Notes: a model not told the origin generated them from the letters alone. A DNA stretch of 64,000 nucleotides from Okeanomitos corallinicola TIOX110 (GCF_038050375.1 NZ_CP150886.1:2087318-2151317), one strand, 5' to 3'. Numbered from the stretch's first letter, positions 19,874 through 28,293 are shown. A program made the numbers and translations.

Positions 19874-20737
19874 ATGAAAAATATTCTTTTTATGTTGTCA
19901 GAATGGGGTTACTGGGGTGAAGAACTAGTCGGACCATTAGAAGCTTGTGATGCGGCTGGATATAAAGTTACCTTCATCACACCCAATGGTAAATATCCCA
20001 CCGCATTATCCGTTAGTTGCGCCCCTGGATATATTGATCCCCCATTAGGTCGTTCCGTCACCTCCGAAGAAATGGGTGCAAAGACCATGAAAGTTATAGA
20101 CTCTGGCAGATTAGAGAATCCTAAAAGCCTAGCAGACTGGTTTCCATTAAGAGCTTATCCTAGTTCTCCCACCTATTTAAGAGACATGGAAGCCTATTAT
20201 GAAACCATAGATAAAATCGTCGCGGAAGAACTCGTAAATTATGATGCTTTAGTCATTGTTGGTGGTAGTGGAGCATTAGTAGACTTAGCCAACAACACCA
20301 GACTACACGAATTGATTTTAGGCTTTGTCAAACTCAATAAACCCATAGCTGCTGAATGTTACGGAGTTAGCTGTCTAGCATTTGCTAGAGACTTCCGGGA
20401 GAAAAAGAGCTTGATTTGGGGTAAACACGTTACAGGCCACCCCATTGACTACGACTACCTAGACGGTACAGGATTTGAAGGCCCCCACGCCATTGATGGT
20501 TCTAACAAAGGATTTGGTGATGGTTACATTAACTTTGGCGCTCCATTCTATCCCCTAGAATTTATTCTTCGTGATGCAGTCGGACCAGATGGAGCATTCA
20601 TTGGAAACGTTGGTCATGCTACTTCCGTAATAGTTGACTATCCTTTCATTACCAGTCGTTCCACCGCATCTTCCATGGAATGTGGCCGCCTGTTGGTAGA
20701 AGTTCTCGAAAAAGGACTTACCCGCTACGGTTTTTAG
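19874..20737 (+). CDS. DJ-1/PfpI-family (class I glutamine amidotransferase-like) protein
   Basis: 287 aa. The flavodoxin-like DJ-1/PfpI core is seen in ILFMLSEWGYWGEEL (beta-1 with the conserved Glu), YDALVIVGGSGALVDLA and the nucleophile elbow AAECYGVSCLAF (Cys about 162). It is longer than PfpI (about 170 aa) because of insertions around 50-100 and a C-terminal region GFGDGYINFGAPFYPLE, as in Hsp31-like members. The family includes glyoxalase III/deglycase-type enzymes, proteases and chaperones, so the activity here is unknown. It is first in the run of genes 19.9-27.8 kb. A second, shorter family member is at 43704. Confidence 0.9.
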   Translation: MKNILFMLSEWGYWGEELVGPLEACDAAGYKVTFITPNGKYPTALSVSCAPGYIDPPLGRSVTSEEMGAKTMKVIDSGRLENPKSLADWFPLRAYPSSPTYLRDMEAYYETIDKIVAEELVNYDALVIVGGSGALVDLANNTRLHELILGFVKLNKPIAAECYGVSCLAFARDFREKKSLIWGKHVTGHPIDYDYLDGTGFEGPHAIDGSNKGFGDGYINFGAPFYPLEFILRDAVGPDGAFIGNVGHATSVIVDYPFITSRSTASSMECGRLLVEVLEKGLTRYGF

Positions 20738-20766
20738 GGAGAGTGGGAGAGTGGGAGAGTGGGAGA
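20737..20766. repeat. Short tandem repeat, 8-bp unit GGGAGAGT
   Basis: About 3.7 copies of GGGAGAGT directly after the DJ-1 stop codon. Such short tandem repeats are a Nostocales hallmark. Other arrays are at 22587, 42580 and 49993. Confidence 0.85.
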
Positions 20767-20800
20767 AAAATTAGTTCTTTATTCTCTTGAACTCCTGTAC

Positions 20801-20820
20801 GGGCGAACGGCCGTTCGCCC
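20801..20820. repeat. Perfect 20-bp palindrome GGGCGAACGGCCGTTCGCCC
   Basis: Exactly self-complementary and preceded by CTCCTGTAC. An identical copy with the same left flank is at 47466-47485. It may be a dispersed repeat forming an RNA hairpin between cotranscribed genes, or a protein-binding site. Confidence 0.9.
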
Positions 20821-20872
20821 CTGCTGACTCCTACCAAAAATCAAAAATTGAAAACCCAAAATTAAAAATCGG

Positions 20873-22579
20873 ATGACTCAAAAAACAGGTCGTTTTGCAA
20901 TTCTTGAACAGTTCCTGGCAGATGGCATCCATTATATGTTTGGCAATCCTGGTACAGTAGAACAGGGTTTCCTTGATGCTTTGCGGGATTATCCAGAGAT
21001 CAAGTATATTCTCACCTTACAAGAAACCGTTGCTGTTATGGCAGCGGATGGTTACGCTAGAGCCACCAAAAAACCCACCTTAGTACAGATACATAGCGGC
21101 GTTGGTTTGGGTAATGCCATCGGTGCAATGTATCAAGCAATGCGTGGTCATGCTCCCTTAGTAGTAATTGGGGGAGATGCCGGGGTGAAATATGCGGCGA
21201 TGGATGCTCAAATGGCCGCAGACTTAGTGGGTATGGCGAAACCCGTCACCAAATGGTCAGCCTGTGTGAATGAACCATCATCCCTATTACGGATGTTGCG
21301 CAGAGCAATCAAAATTGCTTCGACACCGCCAATGGGACCCGTATATTTATGTCTACCCCAGGATATATTAGATGCTCCTGTCGTAGAAGAAATTATTCCT
21401 ACCTTCATTCCTTCCACTCGTGTTGTTCCCGAAGATGACACAGTGAAGGAAATGGCAAAAATGCTCATAGCAGCCAAAAAACCGATGATTTATGTCGGTG
21501 ATGGAGTAGCCTATTCAGGAGCGCAAGCAGAATTAACCAAAGTTGCTGAACTGCTAGGTGCAGAGGTATGGGATGTAGACTCTGGGGAATTAAACATCAG
21601 CTATGCTCACCCCTTGTATCAAGGATCTACAGGCCATATGTTTGGTGCTAGTAGTTTACCCATCATCAGAAAAGGGGATGTCAACCTAGTCTGCGGTACT
21701 TACATGGTGCCGGAAGTGTTCCCAGAATTGGGTAATATTTTTGCACCCGATGCCAAGGTAATTCATATTGATTTGAATGCCTATGAAATCGCTAAAAATC
21801 ATCCTGTAGACTTGGGTGTAGTTAGTGATCCCAAACTGACCTTAGCTAAATTAGCCGGTGTTCTAGAAGCAATGATGGGCGCTGAAGTCAAAAATGCAGC
21901 ATCCTCAAGAATTGCAGAGATAGGTAAAGCTAAAGCTGATAAAATCGCAGCGGCCAAAGCAGCGGATCAAGAATTACGAGATCGCAACCCTTTAAACTTC
22001 TCCCAGTTCATGGCCGAGTTAGCACCACTGCTACCAGAAGATGTGATGATCTTTGACGAAGCCTTAACTTCTTCCCCCAGTATCGTCAGATATTTACCCC
22101 CATCCTTACCAGATCATTACTTCCTGACTCGTGGAGGTTCATTAGGTGTGGGAATTACTGGGGCAATCGGTGTAAAATTAGCCAATCCTGAAAAAACCGT
22201 CATTGGCTTTACAGGAGACGGCGGAAGTATGTATACTATCCAAGCCTTGTGGACAGCAGCACGCCATAACGTGGATGCCAAATTTATCATTTGCAATAAC
22301 CGCTCCTATAAATTATTGCAACTCAACATCCAAGCCTATTGGCAAGAAATTGATGTAACTAAACATGAATTTCCCCTCAGCTTTGATCTTTCCCAACCAG
22401 CTATTCAATTTGATCAAATAGCGCGTGGAATGGGAGTCGAAGCCGTGCGAGTAGAACAACCAGAAGATATTCTACCCGCCATCAAACAAGCACTAGAACA
22501 CAAGGGACCATTTTTAATAGATGTGGTTTTAGAGGGTGATATTCACCCAGAAATGATCGGTGTGCGCTGTGGACAATAA
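20873..22579 (+). CDS. ThDP-dependent enzyme, benzoylformate decarboxylase / acetolactate synthase superfamily
   Basis: 568 aa with the usual three domains: PYR (1-170), central (190-330) and PP (370-560). The N-terminal GNPGTVEQGFL and catalytic Glu in LTLQETVAVMAADGYAR are present. The benzoylformate-decarboxylase-type His is present in QIHSGVGLGNAIGA. The ThDP/Mg motif is GDGGSMYTIQALW...ICNNRSY. In benzoylformate decarboxylase the residue after GNPG is Ser; here it is Thr. It would decarboxylate or ligate a 2-oxo acid through a ThDP carbanion, with unknown substrate. It lies downstream of the DJ-1 gene and upstream of SnoaL-like genes. An unrelated assignment such as oxalyl-CoA decarboxylase is less likely because no ADP-binding signature is evident. 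Confidence 0.9.
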   Translation: MTQKTGRFAILEQFLADGIHYMFGNPGTVEQGFLDALRDYPEIKYILTLQETVAVMAADGYARATKKPTLVQIHSGVGLGNAIGAMYQAMRGHAPLVVIGGDAGVKYAAMDAQMAADLVGMAKPVTKWSACVNEPSSLLRMLRRAIKIASTPPMGPVYLCLPQDILDAPVVEEIIPTFIPSTRVVPEDDTVKEMAKMLIAAKKPMIYVGDGVAYSGAQAELTKVAELLGAEVWDVDSGELNISYAHPLYQGSTGHMFGASSLPIIRKGDVNLVCGTYMVPEVFPELGNIFAPDAKVIHIDLNAYEIAKNHPVDLGVVSDPKLTLAKLAGVLEAMMGAEVKNAASSRIAEIGKAKADKIAAAKAADQELRDRNPLNFSQFMAELAPLLPEDVMIFDEALTSSPSIVRYLPPSLPDHYFLTRGGSLGVGITGAIGVKLANPEKTVIGFTGDGGSMYTIQALWTAARHNVDAKFIICNNRSYKLLQLNIQAYWQEIDVTKHEFPLSFDLSQPAIQFDQIARGMGVEAVRVEQPEDILPAIKQALEHKGPFLIDVVLEGDIHPEMIGVRCGQ

Positions 22580-22586
22580 ACTACAA

Positions 22587-22630
22587 ATGGTAATGGGTAA
22601 TGGGTAATTGGTAATAGGTAATTGGTGATG
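22587..22630. repeat. Short tandem repeat, GGTAATG/GGTAATT-type 7-bp units
   Basis: Six or so degenerate copies (TGGTAATGGGTAATGGGTAA...) lie directly after the ThDP gene. This is a typical Nostocales short tandem repeat. Confidence 0.85.
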
Positions 22631-22667
22631 AAATATCTATTTTCATTACCCATCATACCCTCTTAAT

Positions 22668-22700
22668 CTTCGTGTCCTCTGTGCTTCTGTGGTTCGTTAA
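22668..22700. repeat. Dispersed CGTGTCCTCTGTGCTTCTGTGG-type repeat
   Basis: Contains CGTGTCCTCTGTG and TGTGGTTCGTTAA. Same family as 3305-3336 and, inverted, 24141-24170. It forms the leader of the first SnoaL-like gene. Confidence 0.75.
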
Positions 22701-22731
22701 TTTCAACTTAGAAAAAAAGGATAACCAGACA

Positions 22732-23112
22732 ATGAGTAATACACCCGGCCGCCAGTTTTTCGACACCCACATGAAATATATCGTCGCTGGCGATATGGTT
22801 GGTATGGTGACAGACACCTATACAGAAGACGCAATTTTATATAATGCGTTCCCCTTTTTAGACACTCCACCCCCCAACGTCATCCAAGGTAGAGAAGCAT
22901 TAATAAAAGCCTTTGAAGCCTATCTTGCTTATCAAGGAGAAATACAAGTAGACTCCCTTTACAACTTCTTGGAAACCGATGATGTAATTTCCTTCCAAGC
23001 CACAATTACATCTCCCAAAACAGGTAAATGGGCAGTTGGTGATGTGTGGACATTAGAAGGTGGTAAAATCTCCCGTCACTTTGGTTTTGCTCACAGACTA
23101 GGAGACGCTTAA
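22732..23112 (+). CDS. SnoaL-like / NTF2-fold small protein A
   Basis: 126 aa from ATG 22732, with an AAAAAGG ribosome site 12 bases upstream. An earlier in-frame start lies in a dispersed repeat and is rejected. The pattern is that of SnoaL/NTF2 cone-shaped barrels: FFDTHMKYIVAGDMVGMVTD, TEDAILYNAFPFLD, VIQGREALIKAFEAYL and WTLEGGKISRHFGF. Members are cyclases, isomerases, hydrolases or binding proteins for small hydrophobic molecules. No catalytic signature stands out. It is the first of three adjacent paralogues (spaced about 50 bases), so they may form a hetero-oligomer. Confidence 0.85.
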   Translation: MSNTPGRQFFDTHMKYIVAGDMVGMVTDTYTEDAILYNAFPFLDTPPPNVIQGREALIKAFEAYLAYQGEIQVDSLYNFLETDDVISFQATITSPKTGKWAVGDVWTLEGGKISRHFGFAHRLGDA

Positions 23113-23163
23113 AAAGCGGAAGTTTTGATTAATTTATTGATAGTTTAAACAAGGAAATCAAAC

Positions 23164-23607
23164 ATGAGTAACTTAGCACCTTTGACTCAAGTAGAATTAG
23201 AAGAATTTGCCAAAGCTTGGTACAAAAAATTAGATGTTCATGATCCCTTAGAAGAATATAAGCCTCTATTAACAGAAGATGTAGAACTAAGATTTCCGGA
23301 AGCAACCGTGAAAGGATTTGCCGGTTATAGCGATTGGTATAATAAAGTCATCAATATTTTCTTTGATGAAGTTCACACAGTTAAAGAAGTAAAAATTGTT
23401 GATTCTAGCCCAGAAAAAACAGAAATTAAAGTAGTCGTAAAATGGGAAGCGAGTGTATGGAAACCACCTGCACCCAACAGCGAAAGAATTGTACTAGATG
23501 CTTTGCAAACTTGGACAGTTAAGCGATCGCCAGCTACCCAAAAACCAGTAGTTTCTATTTACATCGTTGATGAACTTAAATATTACCCTGGTTCAGCAAC
23601 TTTATAA
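23164..23607 (+). CDS. SnoaL-like / NTF2-fold small protein B
   Basis: 147 aa with an AAGGAAA ribosome site. SnoaL-type features are EFAKAWYKKLDVHDPLEEY, LLTEDVELRFPEATVKGFAGYSDWYN and a beta-rich C-terminal half with WEASVWKPPAP and LDALQTWTVKR. It is diverged from its two neighbours, so this is not a recent duplication. No signal peptide, so cytoplasmic. The substrate is unknown. It lies between paralogues A and C in one apparent operon. Confidence 0.85.
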   Translation: MSNLAPLTQVELEEFAKAWYKKLDVHDPLEEYKPLLTEDVELRFPEATVKGFAGYSDWYNKVINIFFDEVHTVKEVKIVDSSPEKTEIKVVVKWEASVWKPPAPNSERIVLDALQTWTVKRSPATQKPVVSIYIVDELKYYPGSATL

Positions 23608-23662
23608 AGTATAGAATCCACAAAACTTTGACAGTAGCAAAAAAATCAGGAGCATAAAAAAT

Positions 23663-24055
23663 ATGTCCAAACCCCCCGATACCGCTTTAGGTAGAATGTA
23701 TGAAGAACACATTCAACTCATCCTCAAGAAAGATGTAGAAGGACTTTTAAATCAATATACTGATGACGCAGTTCTTATCAGTAGTTTTGAAAAAGTGCCT
23801 AAATATTTTCGTGGTACAGAAGAACTCAAAGAACACTTTAAAGGTATTTTAGGAATTGAAGGATTACAAACAGATATAGCTTTTTGGGCAGAAACTGAAA
23901 ATCCTGATACCCTAATGATTGTTGAAGATATCACCATGCAAATAGGTGGACAAGAAGCTAAAATGCGATTTGCAGATAGCTGGGTTTTAAAAGATGGTAA
24001 AATCGCCATCCACTTTGCGGGAATGACTCAATATCCTGACGGTACAGTAGCTTAA
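23663..24055 (+). CDS. SnoaL-like / NTF2-fold small protein C
   Basis: 130 aa with an AGGAG ribosome site 12 bases before the ATG. The NTF2-like fold is indicated by MYEEHIQLILKKDVEGLLNQYTDDAVLIS, YFRGTEELKEHFKGIL and ADSWVLKDGKIAIHFAGM. It is closest to protein A in layout and lies 55 bases after protein B. A hairpin (24071-24091) just after its stop may end or attenuate the SnoaL transcript before the XDH-like genes. Confidence 0.87.
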   Translation: MSKPPDTALGRMYEEHIQLILKKDVEGLLNQYTDDAVLISSFEKVPKYFRGTEELKEHFKGILGIEGLQTDIAFWAETENPDTLMIVEDITMQIGGQEAKMRFADSWVLKDGKIAIHFAGMTQYPDGTVA

Positions 24056-24070
24056 ATTATTTGGGAGTAG

Positions 24071-24091
24071 GGGTTTAGCACTGCTAAACCC
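24071..24091 (+). terminator. Hairpin GGGTTTAG-CACTG-CTAAACCC
   Basis: An 8-bp perfect stem with a 5-base loop, 15 bases after SnoaL-like C. No strong T-run follows. A related sequence, GGGTTTAGAACTGCTAAATCC, occurs near 28004-28024, so it is also a dispersed repeat. A terminator role is possible only. Confidence 0.45.
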
Positions 24092-24140
24092 TTAAACAAA
24101 TTACTCTTCTTCCACTATTAAATTACCTAAGTTTTTAATA

Positions 24141-24170
24141 ACGAACCACAGAGGCACAGAGGACACAGAG
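24141..24170. repeat. Dispersed ACGAACCACAGAGGCACAGA-type repeat
   Basis: Reverse complement of the family at 3305-3336 and 22668-22700. It lies upstream of the XDH-like small subunit. Confidence 0.75.
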
Positions 24171-24256
24171 AAAAAACGAGTAATTTTGGAGAACGAGTAA
24201 TTTTGGAGTGGGAAGGGATTAGGATATTGACAAAATTTTTGAACTCATCTAAAAAA

Positions 24257-24721
24257 ATGGAAATTACTGTCACAGTTAATGGTAAAAAATACACTGCTGA
24301 TGTTAAACCTAATTTACTTTTAGTAGATTTTTTGAGAGATAATTTAGGTTTAACTGGGACAAAGGATGATGGTGGTTCAACCTCTGGTGTGTGTACAATT
24401 CTCCTGAATGGAGTATCTGTAAAAAGTTCATTTATTCTGGCAGTGCAAGCAGATGGTAGTGAAATAGTTACCATTGAAGGTGTCGCTCAAAATGGTCAAC
24501 TCAGCATTTTACAAGAGTCTTTTTGGGAAATGCACGCTGTCCAAAATGGTTTTTGTACACCAGCGATGATTTTATCATCTATGGATTTATTAAAGCAAAA
24601 TCCCCAACCTACAGAAGCAGAAATTCGCGCTTGGTTAGATGGTATTTATTCCAGAGATACAGGTTATCAAAATGTAGTAAGTGCCATTAAATATGCAGCA
24701 GAAAAACTACAACAAGCATAA
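24257..24721 (+). CDS. Xanthine-dehydrogenase-family small subunit homologue lacking both [2Fe-2S] sites
   Basis: 154 aa from ATG 24257. The overall frame is that of XdhC/CoxS small subunits: VNGKKYTADVKPNLLLVDFLRDNLGLTGTK, LLNGVSVKSS, AVQADGSEIVTIEGV, QNGFCTPAMILSSMDLL and the end TGYQNVVSAIKYA. Normal members have eight cysteine ligands, in CxxxxCxxC, a later NSC, GFCTP and CRCTGYQ. Here only C46 and C100 exist in the whole protein: GCGxGECGAC became DGGSTSGVC, NSC became KSS, and CRCTGYQ became SRDTGYQ. It should therefore not bind the two clusters and cannot serve as the usual electron relay. Neighbours are an NADP-binding protein and the large subunit; the FAD-type subunit is at 41726. 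A structural role in a noncanonical complex is inferred. Confidence 0.9.
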   Translation: MEITVTVNGKKYTADVKPNLLLVDFLRDNLGLTGTKDDGGSTSGVCTILLNGVSVKSSFILAVQADGSEIVTIEGVAQNGQLSILQESFWEMHAVQNGFCTPAMILSSMDLLKQNPQPTEAEIRAWLDGIYSRDTGYQNVVSAIKYAAEKLQQA

Positions 24722-24783
24722 ACAATTAATAAAAATACTCGCGGCAAAATCATTCTCCAAGTTCATTAATATTTCATAGGATC

Positions 24784-25401
24784 ATGAAAATTGGTATTCT
24801 CGGTGCTGGTAATATTGGTGGTAACTTAGGTAAACTTTGGGCAGAAACAGGCCATGAGGTTTTTTTTGCAGTGCGATCGCCCCAAAGTGATAAAGTACAA
24901 GCAATTCTCAATAGTATTACTGCTAATTTCCACACAGGCACTATTGAAGAAGCAGTTACCTTTGCCGATGTAATTTTACTCTCTATACATTGGCAAAATG
25001 TCCCAGAAATTCTCACACAAATTCAAGATATCATCACTGATAAAATACTCATTGATAGCACCAACCGGATGATACCACCCCCAGCTGATACCACAGGTTC
25101 AGCCGCCGGGGATATCGCCCGTTTACTACCCACAGCTAAAATAATTAAAGCCTTCAATACATTAGGAGCTAATAACTTAACTAATCTCCAATTTGGTGCA
25201 GAAAATGCCAGTACATTTATTTGTGGTGATGACACAGAAGCGAAATCTATTGTTACCCAACTAGCCCAAGAAATAGGTTTTGATGTAGTTGATGTGGGAT
25301 TATTAAATACAGCACCTTTAATAGAATCACTAGCCAAACTCTGGGTACAAATATCGCGTCAATATGGCAGAGAAACAGCCTTCAAACTATTAAAAAGATA
25401 A
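24784..25401 (+). CDS. NADPH-dependent F420-reductase-like NAD(P)-binding protein
   Basis: 205 aa. It begins with a Rossmann P-loop MKIGILGAGNIGGNLGKLW and an NADP-type second strand with basic/Ser residues (VRSPQSDK). Then come ADVILLSIHW, KILIDSTN and KIIKAFNTLGANNL, as in the NADPH:F420 oxidoreductase family. Cyanobacteria generally use a related deazaflavin mainly in photolyase, so the partner of this protein is unclear; many family members act on other substrates. It lies between the XDH-like small and large subunits (62 bases from each) and probably is part of the same transcript. Confidence 0.85.
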   Translation: MKIGILGAGNIGGNLGKLWAETGHEVFFAVRSPQSDKVQAILNSITANFHTGTIEEAVTFADVILLSIHWQNVPEILTQIQDIITDKILIDSTNRMIPPPADTTGSAAGDIARLLPTAKIIKAFNTLGANNLTNLQFGAENASTFICGDDTEAKSIVTQLAQEIGFDVVDVGLLNTAPLIESLAKLWVQISRQYGRETAFKLLKR

Positions 25402-25410
25402 CCTATTCTC

Positions 25411-25440
25411 TCTCTGCGACTCTGTGCCTCTGCGTGCAAA
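25411..25440. repeat. Dispersed CTCTGCGACTCTGTGCCTCTGCG-type repeat
   Basis: Short repeat filling most of the gap before the large subunit gene. It is related to the copies at 3081-3110 and 27863-27892. Confidence 0.7.
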
Positions 25441-25463
25441 ATATCCCTCATTAAACAAAATAT

Positions 25464-27830
25464 ATGAATAAACAAATTCTCGGCACACCCATTAAAAGAC
25501 GGGAAGATCCCCAACTACTCAAAGGAGAAGCCAAATTTACCGCAGATATTACCCTCCCGAATATGCTGCATTTGGCTGTTCTCCACAGCACAGAGGCACA
25601 CGCAAACATCAAAAGTATTGATACCAGTGCAGCTTTAGAAATGCCCGGTGTTGTCCGGGTAATTACTGGGGCTGATGTGAGTTCTATTTTACCCCTGCCT
25701 GTAATTATGAATCCTGGCGGTGCAGAGGCTAAATTCCCTCCCCATCCCTACGGTTTACCCGGCGCACAAACTGTTTTAGCTACAAATAAGGTACGTTATG
25801 TGGGAGATTTTGTAGCGGTAGTTGTGGCTGAAACTCGTCAACAAGCGTATGATGCCCTCAAAGGTGTTCATGTAGAGTATGAACCTTTACCAGTTGTCAC
25901 CGATGCAGAATTAGCTTTACAACCCGATGCACCCCAATTACATGACACAGTACCGGGGAATTTAAACCAGTATGCTAGTTATGGGGATAAAGAAGCTACA
26001 GAAAAGGCGATCGCCTCCTCTGAAGTAGTAATTAAACAAAAAATTCGCATCCCTCGCGTTATTGCCAATTCCAGCGAAACCCGCGCCACCATTGCCGGCT
26101 ACAACCCGGAAACCGGAGATTATACTCTCTGGACAAATACGCAAATTCCCCACGGTAATAGGTTCTTATTATCGCAATTAGTTTTAGGTATTCCCTTTAA
26201 TAAACTGCGGGTAATTGTTCCCGAAATGGGTGGTAGTTACGGTTCTAAAGGCTACTTATATCAAGATACGGCGATCGCCCTATTTCTCGCTAAAGAACTT
26301 GGCCGACCTGTGAAATGGGTAGACACTCGTAAAGGTTTAGCTAGAACCACCGTTCACTCCCACGACCATATTGAATATGCCACCTTAGCGGGAAACAAAG
26401 ACGGTAAAATTACTGCTCTTTATTGTACAAATTATGCCAACTTGGGCGCGTATCCTGCCACCAACGGCCCCGGCGCACCCACCAGTTTAACCGGTCGTAG
26501 CGTCACCGGAGCTTATGCGATCGCCCATCCTTTTTATGAAGTTTATTGTGCCTTCACTAACACCGTGCAAACTGGCCCCATTCGTGGTGCTGGCAGAACC
26601 GAAGCCCATTGTGTCATTGAAAGGTTAGTTGATCTGTTTGCCGATCAAATAGGTTTAGATCCGGCAGAAGTGAGAAGGAAAAACATGGTCAAACCTGACC
26701 AATTCCCTTACGAAAACGGCTTAGGTTGGACTTACGACACAGGTAATTATGAAGTTGCTTTAGATAAGGCTTTGGCGATGGTGGACTACTACAACATCCA
26801 AAACCTCAAAGCAGAGGCTAAACAACGGGGTAAATATTTAGGTGTGGGAATAGGTTCTTATGTCGCCATTTCCGGTGTTGGACCATCTCCTGTCATGGGA
26901 TCAATGATCGGTTTAAATGGTAGTACCTGGGGTAGTGTGCATATCCGCGTTCATCCTACGGGAGATGTAAGTTTAATTACAGGCAGTCAACCCCACGGTC
27001 AAGGTCACGTTACCACCTTATCCCAAGTTGCGGCTCAGGAATTGGGGATAGATATTGAAAAAATCGAAGTTCTACATTCCGATACCAGAGGTGCGATATA
27101 TGCACAAGGTAGTTATGGTTCTCGGACTTATAGTGTAGAAGGGGCGACGGTTTATAAAGCCTGTCAGCAAATTAAGGAAAAAGCCCGAAAAATGGCGGCG
27201 CATATTTTTAAAGTTGCTGAGGAAAAGATCGTTTTTGAAGATGGTAAGTTTTATCCTCAAAATAACCCAGAACAGGTAAAAACCATCCAAGATATCGGTT
27301 TAGCACTGTGGTATGCGTGGGACTTACCCCCAGGCTTAGAACCGGGTTTAGAGGTAATTACATTTTTTGATCCCCCAGATTTTAGTTATCCTTTCGGTAC
27401 TCATATTGCTGTGGTGGAAGTTGACGAAGAAACCGGGGAAGTGGAAATAGTCCGCTATGTAGCAGTGAATGATTTTGGCAATGTAGGCAACCCGATGATT
27501 GTAGATGGACAGACTCACGGGAATATTTATCTAGGTATCAGTCAAGCCTTATTTGAAGAGGCTGTGTATGATGAATCTGGGCAATTATTAACCGATGATT
27601 TGAGTAGTTATGCGATCGCCAAACCTTCAGATTTACCTTATTTTGAATTAGATCGCACCGTTACCCCTACACCCCATAATCCCTTGGGTGCTAAAGGTGC
27701 AGGAGATGTCAGCAACCCCCCCGTAGCACCGGCTATAGTTAACGCTGTCTGTGATGCACTGAGTGGTTTAGGGGTGAAGCATTTGGATATGCCTTTAACG
27801 CCTGAGAAGGTTTGGCGGGCGATGAATTAG
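25464..27830 (+). CDS. Xanthine-dehydrogenase-family molybdopterin-binding large subunit homologue with altered active site
   Basis: 788 aa, the normal length for CoxL/XdhA-type subunits. The a/b hammerhead domain (about 1-130: IKRREDPQLLKGEAKFTADI) and the Mo-binding domains are both present. Conserved parts are PIRGAGRTEAHCVIERLVD, GSQPHGQGHVTTLSQVAAQELGI and YGSRTYSVEGATVYKA. Changes at key points: the GGGFG loop reads MGGSYGSK (residues 255-261), and the catalytic Glu of GAKGAGE is Asp (D748 in GAKGAGD). These suggest altered or lost molybdenum-hydroxylase chemistry. It is encoded with a small subunit that lacks Fe-S ligands. The electron path of the normal enzyme is therefore broken at more than one step. 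Confidence 0.92.
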   Translation: MNKQILGTPIKRREDPQLLKGEAKFTADITLPNMLHLAVLHSTEAHANIKSIDTSAALEMPGVVRVITGADVSSILPLPVIMNPGGAEAKFPPHPYGLPGAQTVLATNKVRYVGDFVAVVVAETRQQAYDALKGVHVEYEPLPVVTDAELALQPDAPQLHDTVPGNLNQYASYGDKEATEKAIASSEVVIKQKIRIPRVIANSSETRATIAGYNPETGDYTLWTNTQIPHGNRFLLSQLVLGIPFNKLRVIVPEMGGSYGSKGYLYQDTAIALFLAKELGRPVKWVDTRKGLARTTVHSHDHIEYATLAGNKDGKITALYCTNYANLGAYPATNGPGAPTSLTGRSVTGAYAIAHPFYEVYCAFTNTVQTGPIRGAGRTEAHCVIERLVDLFADQIGLDPAEVRRKNMVKPDQFPYENGLGWTYDTGNYEVALDKALAMVDYYNIQNLKAEAKQRGKYLGVGIGSYVAISGVGPSPVMGSMIGLNGSTWGSVHIRVHPTGDVSLITGSQPHGQGHVTTLSQVAAQELGIDIEKIEVLHSDTRGAIYAQGSYGSRTYSVEGATVYKACQQIKEKARKMAAHIFKVAEEKIVFEDGKFYPQNNPEQVKTIQDIGLALWYAWDLPPGLEPGLEVITFFDPPDFSYPFGTHIAVVEVDEETGEVEIVRYVAVNDFGNVGNPMIVDGQTHGNIYLGISQALFEEAVYDESGQLLTDDLSSYAIAKPSDLPYFELDRTVTPTPHNPLGAKGAGDVSNPPVAPAIVNAVCDALSGLGVKHLDMPLTPEKVWRAMN

Positions 27831-28293
27831 GGGACTGGGGACTGAATTAAAAATATTAATTTATCTCACGCAAAGGCGCAAAGGCGCAAAGTTTTCCGAG
27901 TGAGATTCTCTAATATTTTTAAGTATTGTGGTGCGGGCATCTTGCCCGCTAAATTTATATAGTCCCAGCCAGATTAGGACATATCAAATTATAATTGGTA
28001 GGGGTTTAGAACTGCTAAATCCGTACTCAATATATTGTTTTTCTTCATCTATATTTGGTGTTTTCTGTCAATGCGTAAGTTCTAAATAGGGTTTGCTGAT
28101 AAAGTCTTGTCGTGGAGACAGGTGACAGGTGACAGTTTCAAGAGTTGGATGGGAACTATTTTTCCTTGAAGCAGGAATTAAATGCAAGGTTTTTCAGTTC
28201 TCACCTCATCAAAGCTTGCATTTTTTGAAAGTCAAAATCGCTAAAATCGTTTACCTGTAATGTTTTGAGATTTATTCAGCAAGCCCTAAATAA
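27831..28293. other. Repeat-rich intergenic region
   Basis: 463 bases with no gene. It contains a CTCACGCAAAGGCGCAAAGG repeat (27863-27892), a copy related to the 24071 hairpin (about 28004-28024), a GACAGGTGACAGGTGACAG tandem (28117-28135) and a MITE-like element (28087-28288). It marks the edge of the first half of the XDH-like cluster. Confidence 0.75.
28087..28288. mobile_element. MITE-like element with TA-flanked inverted ends
   Basis: The left end is TAGGGTTTGCTGATAAAGTCT; the right end, inverted, is TAGGGCTTGCTGAATAAATC. There is no ORF inside. The internal part (ATGCAAGGTTTTTCA, then a TGCA-TTTTTGA stretch, then AAAATCGCTA) matches the element at 52713-52953. Short inverted ends at TA and no transposase suggest a non-autonomous element moved by an IS elsewhere. 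Confidence 0.6.

Noticed and set aside
20736-20766. CRISPR-like direct repeats
   Set aside because: Units are 7-8 bp with no spacers; these are short tandem repeats, and no cas genes are present.
22672-22731. Longer start for the first SnoaL-like protein
   Set aside because: The extra 20 codons lie in a dispersed repeat, and a good ribosome site precedes the ATG at 22732.
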